This document shows positions 15,822 through 25,353 of a stretch of 64,000 nt of DNA, one piece after another. Numbering within the stretch: the stretch's first letter is position 1; each line of letters starts with the position of its first letter. A program made the translations under genes and the position numbers. This DNA is from DATMER01 sp963844885. Lineage in GTDB: Bacteria > Acidobacteriota > Thermoanaerobaculia > Multivoradales > UBA5704. The notes below the pieces were generated by a model. That model did no database searches. It had not been told where the DNA came from and saw only the letters and a program-made list of their open reading frames with translations. The stretch lies in the NCBI GenBank assembly GCA_963844885.1, contig CAWJQA010000011.1:62001-126000 (forward strand). The letters run 5' to 3'.

Positions 15822-16068
15822 ATCGCCCCTCGCCGAGCCTCGATTGCCTCGGGAAGGCAGACCTCTCCCGCCACGGCCGGGGAGGCCGTCAATTGGGGAT
15901 GGAGCTGAGGGCCGGGTTGCGGCGTTGGCCGCCTCACGGCGGCATGGCAGGCAGGGCTCGGACGAACGGCAACCCGGGCAGGAATGAGCCCAGGGGGAAC
16001 CTGGCCGACCGGTCGCCGGCTTTGAGCTGCTCGGCCGCATCCCGGAAGGCGGCCAGGAAGAGGCCGTA
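15822..16068 (-). repeat. 245-bp dispersed repeat with transposase-like tail
   Basis: Near-identical to 13585-13829, same orientation. Encodes on the minus strand LFLAAFRDAAEQLKAGDRSA, FPLGSFLPGLPFVRALPAMPP-like tail. The copies are more alike than coding drift would allow for old remnants, so duplication was recent. Confidence 0.6.
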
Positions 16069-16101
16069 GGGTGGAGCAGGCCGTTGTAGTACACTGTATT
16101 C

Positions 16102-16335
16102 ATGCGTGCGACGCTGACGATCCGGACCGACGAAAAGCTCCGCAACGCCCTCCAGAAGCGCGCGGCGATCCAGGGGAAGTCCGTCTCCGAGGTGGCCCGC
16201 GAGATTCTGAGCGAGGCCGTCGAGGAGAGACCTCTGTCTGAAAGGATCGGGCATTTGCGCGGCCAACTCGACCTTTCAGCGAAGATCTCCGACCCCTGGC
16301 GGCAGCGGCTCAAGGATCGGAACTGGCGGCCTTGA
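16102..16335 (+). CDS. RHH antitoxin (FitA/VapB-like)
   Basis: A 77-residue protein: MRATLTIRTDEKLRNALQKR, AAIQGKSVSEVAREILSEAV is a ribbon-helix-helix, and the tail ISDPWRQRLKDRNWRP is a toxin-binding extension. TAGTACACT about 20 bases upstream matches the half-operator of the module at 3603. Its stop overlaps the toxin start (TTGA). Confidence 0.78.
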   Translation: MRATLTIRTDEKLRNALQKRAAIQGKSVSEVAREILSEAVEERPLSERIGHLRGQLDLSAKISDPWRQRLKDRNWRP

Positions 16336-16754
16336 GAGCGTGGCTTTTGGATACCGGCCCTCTTGTCGCTTACCTCGACGCGTCAGAGGATGACCATGAG
16401 GCTGTTGCCACCCACCTCGACGCCTTCACCGGTCAGCTTTTTACAACCAGCGCGGTCATTACCGAGGCGATGCACTTCGTGGCCGAGGACCGGCGGGGGC
16501 CTGCCCTCCTTGCAGAGTTCGTCGCGCAGAGCGGTCTCCAGGTTCTGGACTTCAGCGATGCGGCCCATCTGGCCGAGGCTGCCCGGAGAATGGAGAAGTA
16601 CCGCAATGTGCCGATGGATTACGCCGATGCCACGCTTGTGCTTCTGGCCGAGCGCCTCGGCCTGTTCGAGCTTCTGACATTTGACCGGCGCGGCTTTAAT
16701 GTCTTTCGCTCGGCCCGAGGCAAGCATTTTACCCTTCTGCTGGACCAGGTTTGA
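16332..16754 (+). CDS. PIN-domain ribonuclease toxin
   Basis: A 140-residue protein with WLLDTGPLVAYLD, ITEAMHFV, MDYADATLVLLAERL and LTFDRRGFNVFR, giving the four acidic PIN positions. Start at TTG 16332 overlapping the antitoxin stop (TTGA); no better start is nearby. Forms the second intact plus-strand PIN module of the window. Confidence 0.82.
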   Translation: MRAWLLDTGPLVAYLDASEDDHEAVATHLDAFTGQLFTTSAVITEAMHFVAEDRRGPALLAEFVAQSGLQVLDFSDAAHLAEAARRMEKYRNVPMDYADATLVLLAERLGLFELLTFDRRGFNVFRSARGKHFTLLLDQV

Positions 16755-16779
16755 TTTCGCGGTTCGCCTGCACGTCAAT

Positions 16780-17025
16780 TTGGATGGAGCTGAGGGCCGG
16801 GTTGGGTCGGGTGAGGGGATTCTGCCGGAGGACCGCTTCCAGACCCAGGACCGGAACTCCTCTCTCCAGACGCGCCAGCCTCGCCGCGATCTCGATCTCC
16901 TCGATGAGCGCGGCCACCCGCTCACGGTATTGCTGCGGCGAGAGGTGCTCCCAGCAGGGCAGGCGGCTCAGGCCGAGCGTCTCCTCGTGGAGTAGGTCAG
17001 TCAGCCGTACCAGGTTTGTCTGAGC
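16780..17025 (-). pseudogene. REP-associated transposase-like remnant
   Basis: Reads NLVRLTDLLHEETLGLSRLP, CWEHLSPQQYRERVAALIEE and RLERGVPVLGLEAVLRQNPL, then breaks. It keeps the Trp that is a stop codon in the 13.6-14.1 kb copy. An ATG at 17025 may be a chance start. Confidence 0.5.
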
Positions 17026-17285
17026 CATCTCAACTTCCGGAGAAGGAGTATGGCCTGCCACCCGAGTGTTCCGGAATCCACTACCTCAGGACCCCTCTGC
17101 GCGTCAATTCTCTCCCTGGCATAAAGATCATGGAAACTGTGTGTACTGGTTACGAAAGATCGGGATCATGAGCCCTCAAGTGAGAGACAACTGTGCGTTT
17201 GCTCTCTTTAATTGCAGCTCGGAAGCACAGATATCGTCTTTTTGGTCTTTGATCCGTTTGGTCCAAGAGCTTACGATGGCGTTCG

Positions 17286-17711
17286 ATGACTTCGACTTCC
17301 AAATCGATTGCTTGGCACCTCCGATCGTTGAGGCTCCAGACCGGCATGACCCAGTACGAGCTCGCCAAGAAGTGCGGCTTGTCCGAAAGCACGGTCAGCG
17401 CTGCCGAAATCGGGCGACGGGGCACCAGGCTCAAGACGATCGTGCAGCTCTGCAAGGGTCTGAATACCTCTGCGGAGCAGTTGATCCAGGAGGCAGAGGG
17501 GACTGAAAGCCACTCGCCGGATGAAGCCTCGGAATCGAATCGGAGTCTTTTCAAGGAGCTTCTCGATAGGCACCAGGAGAGCGAGAGAGCGCTTTGGCTG
17601 TTTCTCTACGATTGCCTGGACTCCCGAGCCGGACGGGGAAAACCGCCTCCCGGCCAAACCGATCCGGCTGGCAAGCCGAGGGCTCGCGGAAGGTCCCGTC
17701 GAAAGCCATGA
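17286..17711 (+). CDS. XRE-family transcriptional regulator
   Basis: A 141-residue protein. Residues about 8-66 are a classic helix-turn-helix (LRSLRLQTGMTQYELAKKCG, LSESTVSAAEIGRRGTRLKT). The C-terminal half is hydrophilic, arginine/proline-rich and probably disordered. It stands alone among mobile remnants, so it may once have controlled a TA or phage-like element. Target unknown. Confidence 0.78.
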   Translation: MTSTSKSIAWHLRSLRLQTGMTQYELAKKCGLSESTVSAAEIGRRGTRLKTIVQLCKGLNTSAEQLIQEAEGTESHSPDEASESNRSLFKELLDRHQESERALWLFLYDCLDSRAGRGKPPPGQTDPAGKPRARGRSRRKP

Positions 17712-17739
17712 GGCGTAGCCTCGCTCCGCTCGCCTCGGC

Positions 17740-17965
17740 GCCCCCAGGACCGGAATCCCCCTCTCCAGACGTCAGCCGGCCGGGCTCCTCGCCGCGGTTG
17801 CGGGCGGTGTACTCCGGACCAGTCGAGCGAGCCCCGGCGACGCAGGGGTCGAAAGCGTTCCAAGCCTGCCCGCTAGACCGCCCCTCGGAAGCCGGCCGGA
17901 AGAGGCTGCAAATCTCCCGAAGGCCATCCCGGACCGCTTTGGTCGCGGCATGGAAGCGCGGACCC
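17740..17965 (-). pseudogene. Scrambled transposase-like remnant beside the SDR gene
   Basis: Two short blocks match the family: about 17745-17800 (region of the RLERGIPVLGL motif) and about 17880-17960 (KAVRDGLRE region), in shuffled spacing. It abuts the 3' end of the SDR gene. Confidence 0.4.
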
Positions 17966-17967
17966 GC

Positions 17968-18696
17968 TCAGGGGTTCATCCGCTTGAAAATCGCGTCGAG
18001 CTCGTCACGGGACGCCTGGCTCGCCCCCTCGGACATGCCGTAGGGGATCTCGATGTCCCCGCGGTCCAGCCGGACCGCCACGGCGTCGGCAAATTCGCCG
18101 AGCGGCACTCCGAAGGTGTGGAGGCCGGGGCCTCCCAGGTCCGTGTCGACCGCCGGCGGGATGATCTCCACCACCTCGATCGGCGTGCCGGCGAGCTGCT
18201 TGCGGAGAGAGAGCGTGAACGAGTGCAGGGCCGCCTTCGTGGCGCAGTAGATCGGCACTCCCGCCAGCGGCACGAACGACAACCCGGAGGTGACGTTGAC
18301 GATCGCCGGCCGCGCCTGCCGGAGCAGGTGCGGAATGAACAGCGAGGAGAGATGGATCGGCGCTTCCAGGTTGATCGCGATCTCCTCTCGGACCGCCTCC
18401 CAGTCCCCGGGCTGAGCGAGCTGGACCCGGCGCTGGATGCCGGCGTTGTTGACCAGCACGTCCATGCCGGGAAGCTCCCGCGTCGCCCAGTCGAGAAGCG
18501 CAGTGCGGTCCGCGGCCTTCCCGACATCGCAGACGAACGTCTTCATCCCGGGATGCCCGGCCGCCGCCGCCAGCTTGTCGGCCCGGCGGCCGCAGATCGC
18601 CACATTGCTGCCCGCCCGGAGAAAGCGCTCGGCGAGCGCGAAACCGATGCCGGAGGCGCCGCCGGTGACGAGGACTGTGTGCGAGGCGAGTTGCAT
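17968..18696 (-). CDS. Short-chain dehydrogenase/reductase (DltE-like)
   Basis: A 242-residue protein of normal SDR length. TGGASGIGFALAERF binds the cofactor, CDVGKAADR and NNAGIQRRVQ follow, then the Ser in NVTSGLS and the YCATK catalytic Tyr-Lys pair. Start at ATG 18696, preceded by AAAGGAG; the longer frame to 18777 has no family match. Absence of a clear acidic residue after the Gly motif (ICGRRADK) suggests NADP(H) use. Substrate unknown. Confidence 0.85.
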   Translation of the reverse strand: MQLASHTVLVTGGASGIGFALAERFLRAGSNVAICGRRADKLAAAAGHPGMKTFVCDVGKAADRTALLDWATRELPGMDVLVNNAGIQRRVQLAQPGDWEAVREEIAINLEAPIHLSSLFIPHLLRQARPAIVNVTSGLSFVPLAGVPIYCATKAALHSFTLSLRKQLAGTPIEVVEIIPPAVDTDLGGPGLHTFGVPLGEFADAVAVRLDRGDIEIPYGMSEGASQASRDELDAIFKRMNP

Positions 18697-18985
18697 GGGC
18701 CGTTTCTCCTTTGGGCTGCCGCCGGATCTTATCCCGAGGCGGGAATCCCAGGGGCCCAAAGGGCAGGGGAGCCGCATGGCGGCTCCCCTGTCCCAGCAGA
18801 CTCCTGATTTTCAGTCCCTACCCAGCCACATTACCGGTGAAACAAAAGCCTGCTTCCTTCAAACTCCCTCCGAATCGCCCCCAGGCACCCCCGGGGAGCC
18901 TCCCCCGCCCGACCTGAAGAGAGAGTAACCCGGCGGCGAGGCCTCGGATAGAGCATGACCATGCGTGACTTTTGGGCCAACGCAG
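18697..18985. other. Intergenic stretch with strong hairpin
   Basis: No gene. Contains a hairpin at 18765-18789 with 11-base arms (AGGGGAGCCGC, loop ATG, GCGGCTCCCCT) between two divergent genes. There is no T-run, so it is not a standard terminator; it may be a protein-binding site or a repeat. Confidence 0.5.
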
Positions 18986-19014
18986 TTGACCCGCCGGCGA
19001 AGCTGCGCTATCAA
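18986..19014 (+). promoter_or_regulatory. Promoter of the sortilin-like gene, probably leaderless
   Basis: TTGACC (18986-18991), 17-base spacer, TATCAA (19009-19014). The predicted start of transcription is at about 19021, which is the A of the ATG, so the message would have no leader. Confidence 0.5.
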
Positions 19015-19020
19015 GCAGGG

Positions 19021-22000
19021 ATGCGCAGACCCATCTCTCTCCTCGTGCTCACCGCAATCGCCGCGTTCCCCCTGACAGCCCAGGTGGATCCCGATCTCCT
19101 GGCAGGGATCTCGGCCCGGTCCATCGGTCCCGCCGCCATGAGCGGCCGGGTCGCCGACGTGACCGGTGTCGAGTCCAACCCCGGCATCCTCTACGTCGGG
19201 CACGGCCGCCGGCGGCGTCTGGAAGTCCGTCAACGGCGGCCTCACCTGGAAGCCGGTCTTCGACGATCAGCCGGTGGCTTCGATCGGCGTCCGTCGCGGT
19301 CTTCCAGCCCAACCCCGACATCGTCTGGGTGGGCACGGGCGAGGGCAACCCGCGCAACAGCGCCATCGTCGGCAACGGCGTCTACCGGTCGCTCGACGGT
19401 GGCAACACCTGGCAGCACCTGGGTCTCGAGAAGACCGAGCGCATCCACCGCATCGTCCTCCACCCCACCAATCCGGACGTCGCCTGGGTAGCCGCGATGG
19501 GCAGGCTCTGGGGCGAGAACCCCGAGCGCGGCATCTTCAAGACCGCCGACGGCGGCAAGACCTGGAAGCGGGTGCTCTACGTCGACGAGCGCACCGGCGC
19601 CGCCGACCTCGTCATCGATCCGTCGAACCCGAACAAGCTGTTCGCCGCGATGTGGGAGTACCGGCGCTGGCCGTGGTTCTTCCGCTCCGGCGGCCCGGGC
19701 TCCGGGCTGTACGTCACCTATGACGGCGGCGACTACCTGGAAGCGGCTCACGGAGGAGGACGGCCTGCCCGAAGGGCGACCTCGGCCGCATCGGCATCGC
19801 CATCTCGCGCGTCGAACCCCGAGGTCGTCTACGCGCTCGTCGAGGCCGAGACAGAGCGCGCTGCTGCGCTCCGAGGACGGCGGCCGCACCTGGAAGACCG
19901 TCAACGACGACCAGCGACATCGCCAACCGGCCGTTCTACTACGCCGACATCCGCGTCGATCCCGGCCTGGCCGAACCGGGTCTACAGCCTCGACTCGCGT
20001 CTGCGGTCTCGGACGACGGCGGCAAGACGCTTCAAGCGGCCTGCCGGGCGCGCGGAGCGATCCACGGCGACTTCCACGCCCTGTGGATCGACCCCGCGAC
20101 CCGCGCCACATGGTCGTCGGCGACGACGGCGGCGTCGGCGTCAGCCGCGACCGCGGCCGAGACCTTCCGGTTCGTGGCCAACCTGCCGCTCGCCCAGTTC
20201 TACCACGTCGCCGTCGACATGGACGTGCCGTACAACGTCTACGGCGGCCTGCAGGACAACGGCTCATGGCGCGGCCCCAGCGCGGTCTGGGAGGAGGGCG
20301 GCATCCGCAACCACCAGTGGCAATCGAGGTCGGCGGCGGCGACGGCTTCGACATCTATGCCCGACCCCGGGGACTCGATGCCGGCTACTCCGATATGCCA
20401 GGACGGCAATCTCATGCGCTGGGACCTCCGCACCGGCGAGCTGCGCGCACATCCAGCCGCCGCGACCGATCCCGACGGTCCGGCGAACGCCTGCGCTTCA
20501 ACTGGAACACCGGCCTCGCCATCGATCCCTTCGAGCCGGGCACGATCTACTACGGCAGCCAGTACGTCCACCGCTCGACCGACCGCGGCGACAGCTGGAC
20601 GGTCATCAGCCCCGACCTGACCACCAACAACCCGGAGTGGCAGCAGCAGGCCACGACCGGCGGCCTCACCCCCGACGTCACCGGCGCCGAGAACTTCACC
20701 ACGCATCCTCGCCATCGCCCCGAGCCCGGTCGCAGCGCGGCGTGATCTGGGTGGGCACCGACGACGGCCGCGTCCACGTCACCCGCGACGGCGGCAAGAC
20801 CTGGACGAGCGTCGAGAAGCAATCTCAAGGGCGTCCCGGCCAACACCTGGATGCCCGCACATCCGGCCATCGCGCTTCGACGCCGGCGACGGCCTTCGTC
20901 GTCCTCGACAACCACCGGCGCTCCGAACTGGACTCCCTACGTCTTCCGGACCGACGACTGCGGCAAGACCTGGACGAATCTGGTGACGCAAGACCGTGCG
21001 CGGCTACGCGCTCGCCATCGAGCAGGACACCGTGGACAAGGATCTGCTCTTCCTCGGCACCGAGTCGGCCTTTATGTCTCCAGTCGACGGCGGCGGGAGC
21101 TGGCTCCGGTGGAAGCGGGGCCTGCCCGAAACCGTGTCGGTCATGGACCTCGCCATCCATCCGCGGGACAGCGATCTCGTCGTCGGCCACCCACGGCCGC
21201 TCGCTTTACGTGCTGGACGACATCTCGTCCGCTGCGCGAGCTCTCGGCGGCGACGATGCGCGAGCCCCTTCATCTCTATCCCGCCTCGGCCGGCCTGATC
21301 CACGGCGCGACCGGGGGCAGCGGCAACTCGCGCAGCGGCGCCGGGGAATTCGTCGCCGCGAGCCGCCCGTCCGGCATTTTGCTCACCTACTCGCTGAACG
21401 CGCCCGGCCTGCCGCTGCCGGACGATCAGAAGGAACGCGAGCGCAAGGAAAAGGAACGGGCCGAAGCGCGCGGCGCGAAACCCGAAAAACCGGAATCAAC
21501 CTCTGACGGCAAGGACGAGAAGAGCAAGGAGCCCACGGTCAAGATCGAGATCGCCAACGCCACCGGCAAGGTCGTGCGGACGATGGACGGACCGGCCAGG
21601 CTCGGCCTCAACCGCGCCGTCTGGGATCTCGGGCGCGACCCCTTCCGCCACCCACCCACCGACAACCGGGGTTTTCCCCGGGATGAGGAATCCGGACCGG
21701 AGGTGCTTCCCGGCACCTACGCGATCACCGTGCGCCATGGCGACCAGGAAGCCAAGGGAACGGTGCAGGTGACGGCCGCGCCTTCGCTCCAGATGAGCGA
21801 CAGCGACTGGCAGGCGCGCGAGGCGGCGATCGTGCGCATCGGCAAGCTCCAGAACGCAGCGGTGGAAGCGATCGAACGGATCGCCTCGGCACGCAAGGAC
21901 GTGGACGTGGTGATGCAGAAGCTTCCAGCCGAAAGACAAGAAGAAGGCCGATTCCGACAGCAAGGAGAACCCGAACAAGGCCCTCCAGGACTCGGCGCGC

Positions 22001-22303
22001 GGCCTGCGGAAGAAGCTGACCGATCTGGACCGGCGCCTCTGGATAAGCCCCGATGTGAAGGGAATCGTCGAGGACAGAACCCTGCTGTCGCGGATCGACG
22101 ACGCCGGGGCCCCGGTGATGACGAGCTGGGGCGCACCGACCGCAACGGCCCGGACCTACCTGGAACAGGCCGAAGCGGCGGCGAAAAAAACGCTCGCCGA
22201 CGTCAACCAGCTCTTCGCGGAGGACGTCGCCGCCTTCCGCAAGCAGGTGCAGGACTCGGGGATCGGCCTGCTCTCGGAGCAGGCTCCGATCACGATCGAG
22301 TAG
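19021..22303 (+). CDS. Secreted sortilin/BNR-repeat glycosidase-like protein (frameshifted)
   Basis: Starts MRRPISLLVLTAIAAFPLTA, a signal peptide, and continues LLAGISARSIGPAAMSGRVA, the usual start of the VPS10/BNR beta-propeller proteins of Acidobacteriota. Repeated strands such as FKTADGGKTWKRV, YVTYDGG, VTRDGGKTWTSV and FRTDDCGKTWTNL are Asp-box/BNR blades. The C-terminal 350 residues include a charged linker (DDQKERERKEKERAEARGAK) and end GIGLLSEQAPITIE. The gene must change frame at eight or more places between about 19200 and 22000 to keep the match; each looks like a one-base indel. Length about 1,090 residues fits the family. Function in the family is unclear (peptidase- or glycosidase-like). 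Confidence 0.75.
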
Positions 22304-22333
22304 CTCCGGCAACAGGAGGGTTTGAGCCCCGCC

Positions 22334-22760
22334 TCAAGTCTCCAGAGCCGTCCGCATCTTCGCCAGCAGCTCGCGGGCGGTCGGACTCGGAGAGCTGCCT
22401 GGCGGGCCACCGGAGGCCCAGGCCCTCGTGCCCGAACTTCGGGATGATGTGGAAGTGGACGTGCATCACGACCTGGTGCGCCTCCGAGCCGTTGTTCTGG
22501 AGGACGTTGTAGGCCGTGGCGCCGGTCGCCTGCATCACCGCGCGGCAGAGCCGGGGCAGCGCGCGGCCGATCGCCGCGGCCGACTCGTCCGAAAGCTGGT
22601 GGAGCCCGGCCTTGCGCTCCTTGGGAATCAGCAGCGTGTGGCCGTCCGAAAGCGGACCGATGTCCAGGAACGCCAGGACGTGGTCGTCCTCGTACACCTT
22701 GTAGCAGGGGATCTCCCCCGACAGGATCTTGTCGAAGATGGTGGGCTGATGGTCGCTCAT
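22334..22760 (-). CDS. HIT-family nucleotide hydrolase/transferase
   Basis: Starts MSDHQPTIFDKILSGEIPCY, carries VLQNNGSEAHQVVMHVHFHI with the HVHFH histidine triad at residues 100-104. These proteins hydrolyse nucleoside phosphoramidates or dinucleotides. The frame ends at 22290 with an unnatural tail, but a one-base shift near 22380 gives RELLAKMRTALET and a stop at 22334, which fits the family length, so I give that end. Confidence 0.8.
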
Positions 22761-22814
22761 GGCCCTATTCTACCCGCCCTGGCCGGCGCCCGGCAGGCGC
22801 AAGAAAATTTCCTC

Positions 22815-22842
22815 TTGACATGGGGGCCAAGTCCGCTATCGT
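22815..22842 (+). promoter_or_regulatory. Sigma-70-type promoter
   Basis: TTGACA (22815-22820), 16-base spacer, TATCGT (22837-22842). Transcription would start near 22850, exactly at the GTG of a short ORF. Confidence 0.55.
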
Positions 22843-22849
22843 AAAGATC

Positions 22850-23044
22850 GTGGACGTACACGTGGCTCCCGACCAACCTCCGCCAGAACCTCCCAGTACC
22901 CCCGACATCGCGGCTGCTACGGCTGTCCGGCGCTGGTCGCCGGTCAGCGTTTTGCCGTTTGGCGTCCTTCCCCATCCAACCTCGGCCCTGGCGCTCGCGT
23001 ACGGTCCTCGTGAGCGGCGCCGGAATCACGGCCTAGCGTACTGA
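22850..23044 (+). CDS. Possible leaderless small ORF, Pro/Ala-rich (64 aa)
   Basis: The GTG at 22850 lies at the predicted transcription start of the promoter at 22815 and the stop at 23044 is followed by a terminator-like hairpin (23060-23075), so promoter, ORF and hairpin form one small unit. The product (VDVHVAPDQPPPEPPSTPDI and onward) has no known domain. It may instead be the leader of the radical SAM operon. Confidence 0.25.
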   Translation: MDVHVAPDQPPPEPPSTPDIAAATAVRRWSPVSVLPFGVLPHPTSALALAYGPRERRRNHGLAY

Positions 23045-23059
23045 CGATCATGATCCCCG

Positions 23060-23075
23060 AGCCCCACGGGGCTTT
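23060..23075 (+). terminator. Weak terminator or attenuator
   Basis: Stem AGCCCC, two-base loop, GGGGCT, then TT. The T-run is short. It lies between the promoter at 22815 and the radical SAM gene at 23193, so attenuation is possible. Confidence 0.35.
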
Positions 23076-23192
23076 CCTGCCGGGTGATCGATCCGGGCGG
23101 GTTGTCGCCATCAGGGCGGCATGCCCGCGGGTCGCTCCATCCAGAAAACCGTTTACCCCCGTTCTTCGCCGTTTCTACGGAGGAAACCCGAG

Positions 23193-24358
23193 ATGAAGCG
23201 AGAGGCTGTCGCCTCGATCGAAACCGAAGCTCAGCGCCGTGACGAGATCTGCTCTCTGTTCGGACAGAGCTTCGAGCCATCACACTGGAACGACTGGCAC
23301 TGGCAGATGCGCCACCGGCTCACCCGGCTCGACCAGTTCGAGAAGCTGATCCGGCTCACCGACGAGGAGCGCCGCGGCCTGATCCTGGCGAGCGAGAAGT
23401 TCTCCGTCGCCGTGACGCCGCACTTCGCCGCGTTGATCGATCCGGAGGATCCCTGGTGCCCGCTGCGCCTGCAGGTCGTGCCTCGCGACGCCGAGCTGCT
23501 CGTGGGGCCGGACGACATGGCCGATCCGTGCGGCGAGGACCATGACACAGTCGTCGAAGGGCTCGTGCATCGCTATCCCGACCGCGTTCTTTTCCTCGTG
23601 CTCGACACGTGCGCGGCCTACTGCCGCTACTGCACCCGCTCGCCGCCTGGTCAGCCAGGGTGAGCTGGAGCCGCTCGGCCGCCGCGTGGAGGCGCGCGTC
23701 GCCTATCTCCGCGAGCACACCGAGGTCCGCGACGTGCTGATCTCGGGCGGCGATCCGCTGCTCATGTCCGACGACCAGCCTCGATCAGCTCCTGGGCCGG
23801 CTGCGCGCGATCCCGCACATCGAGTTCGTGCGCTCGGCACGCGCATCCCCGGCTTCCTGCCGCAGCGCATCACGCCCGAGCTGGTGCAGGTGCTGCGCAA
23901 GCACCGGGTCTGGCTCTCGTCCACTTCTGCCACGCAGCGCGAGCTGACGCCCGAAGTGGCCGAAGCCTGCGACCGCCTCGCCGACGGCGGCATCCCGCTC
24001 GGCAGCCAGACCGTGCTGCTGCGCGGCGTCAACGACGACGGTGGAGACGCTGCAAGCGACCTCTTCCACGGTCTGCTCAAGCTGCGCGTGCGGCCGTACT
24101 ATCTCTACCAGGCCGACCCGGTGGTCGGCACCGGCCATCTGCGGACCACGATCGAGAAAGGCCTGGAGCTGATGGCTCAGCTGCGCGGCCACACCTCCGG
24201 CTACGCCGTGCCCACCTACGTGGTCGACGCACCGGGCGGCGGCGGCAAGGTGCCGCTCCAGAGCCGAGACGATCCTCGACTACTCGGACGGAGTGGCCCG
24301 GCTGCGCAACTGGGCCGGGCAGACGTACTCCTACGCCGATCCCGGTCGAAAGCCGCCG
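23193..24358 (+). CDS. KamA-family radical SAM enzyme (lysine 2,3-aminomutase-like), frameshifted
   Basis: ATG 23193 follows GGAGGAAACCCGAG. The N-terminal part WNDWHWQMRHRLTRLDQFEK is the usual aminomutase start. The iron-sulfur motif CAAYCRYC sits at residues 140-147 (CX3CX2C). After a shift near 23640 the frame gives VRDVLISGGDPL (SAM-binding) and, after further shifts, LPQRITPELVQVLRKH, YYLYQADPVVGTGHLRTTIE and GGGKVPL, all aminomutase landmarks including the PLP/substrate region. The reaction would move an amino group from C2 to C3 of lysine or a similar amino acid. At the 3' end the frame runs into the next gene without a stop; in a neighbouring frame a TGA overlaps the next ATG (ATGA), the likely true end. 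Confidence 0.75.
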
Positions 24359-25353
24359 ATGAACGCCTTGCGCATCGGTCTCTGCTACGACCTCAAGGCG
24401 GACTATCTGGCCGCGGGGTTCGCGCCGCACGACGTGATGGAGTTCGACGAGGAGGATACGGTCGCCGAGATCGCCGGAGCCCTCGCGGGCCTCGGCCACT
24501 CGGTGGACCGGATCGGCCGCGGCACGGAGCTCGCCCGGCGCCTCGCCGCGGGCGAGCGCTGGGACCTCGTCTTCAACCTCGCCGAGGGGGTGCGCGGACG
24601 CTCCCGGGAGGCGCAGGTGCCGGCGCTCTGCGAAATGTTCGACCAGCCGTACACGTTCTCCGACCCGCTCACCTGCGCGGTGACGCTGGACAAGGCGCTG
24701 GCCAAGCGCGTGGTGCGCGACAGCGGCCTGCCCACGCCGCCGTTCGAGGTGGTCGAAACCGACCGGCGGAGGCCGAGGCGATCTCCCTGGAGCCGCCGTT
24801 TTTCGTCAAGCCCATCGCCGAGGGGAGCTCGAAGGGGGTCACGGACCGCTCCCGGGTTTCCGGGCGCGGCGAGCTGCGCGAATGCTGCGCGCGAGCTGAT
24901 CCGGCTGTTCCGCCAGCCGGTGCTCGTGGAGCGCTATCTGCCCGGGCGGGAGATGACGGTGGGGATGGTCGGCAACGGCGCCGAGGCCCGGGTGGTGGGG
25001 GTGATGGAGGTGGTCTTCCGGAACGGACGGACGCCGCCTACACCGCGCTCAACAAGGACGAGTACGTCGAACGGGTCGAGTACCGCCTCCTCGACGGCGA
25101 GCCCGTCGCGCGCCGCGCCCGCGAGGTGGCGCTCGGCGCCTATCGCGCCCTGGCGTGCCGGGATGCGGCCCGGGTCGACCTGCGCTGCGACGGCGACGGC
25201 GAGCCCTGCTTCCTCGAAGTGAATCCGCTGCCGGGCCTGCACCCGGTGCGCTCGGACCTGCCGATCCTCTCCGGGCTGGCCGGGATCTCGTACGGCGAGC
25301 TGCTCGGGTCGATCGTGGAGGCCGCCGGCCGCCGGTGGGCGCTGTGGAACTGA
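24359..25353 (+). CDS. ATP-grasp ligase 1 (D-Ala-D-Ala ligase-like), frameshifted
   Basis: Starts MNALRIGLCYDLKADYLAAG, then EFDEEDTVAEIAGALAGLGH, WDLVFNLAEGVRGRSREAQV and LDKALAKRVVRDSGLPTPPF, the N-terminal half of D-Ala-D-Ala ligase-like enzymes. After shifts between 24770 and 25050 it resumes FFVKPIAEGSSKGV, LVERYLPGREMTVGM, and ends CDGDGEPCFLEVNPLPGLHP with the metal-binding Glu and Asn. It should activate a carboxylate with ATP and join it to an amine. Sits between the KamA-like gene and a second ATP-grasp, overlapping the latter by 10 bases. Confidence 0.75.

Noticed and set aside
17950..18807. 285-aa plus-strand frame
   Set aside because: Antisense shadow of the SDR gene, which has all catalytic motifs.
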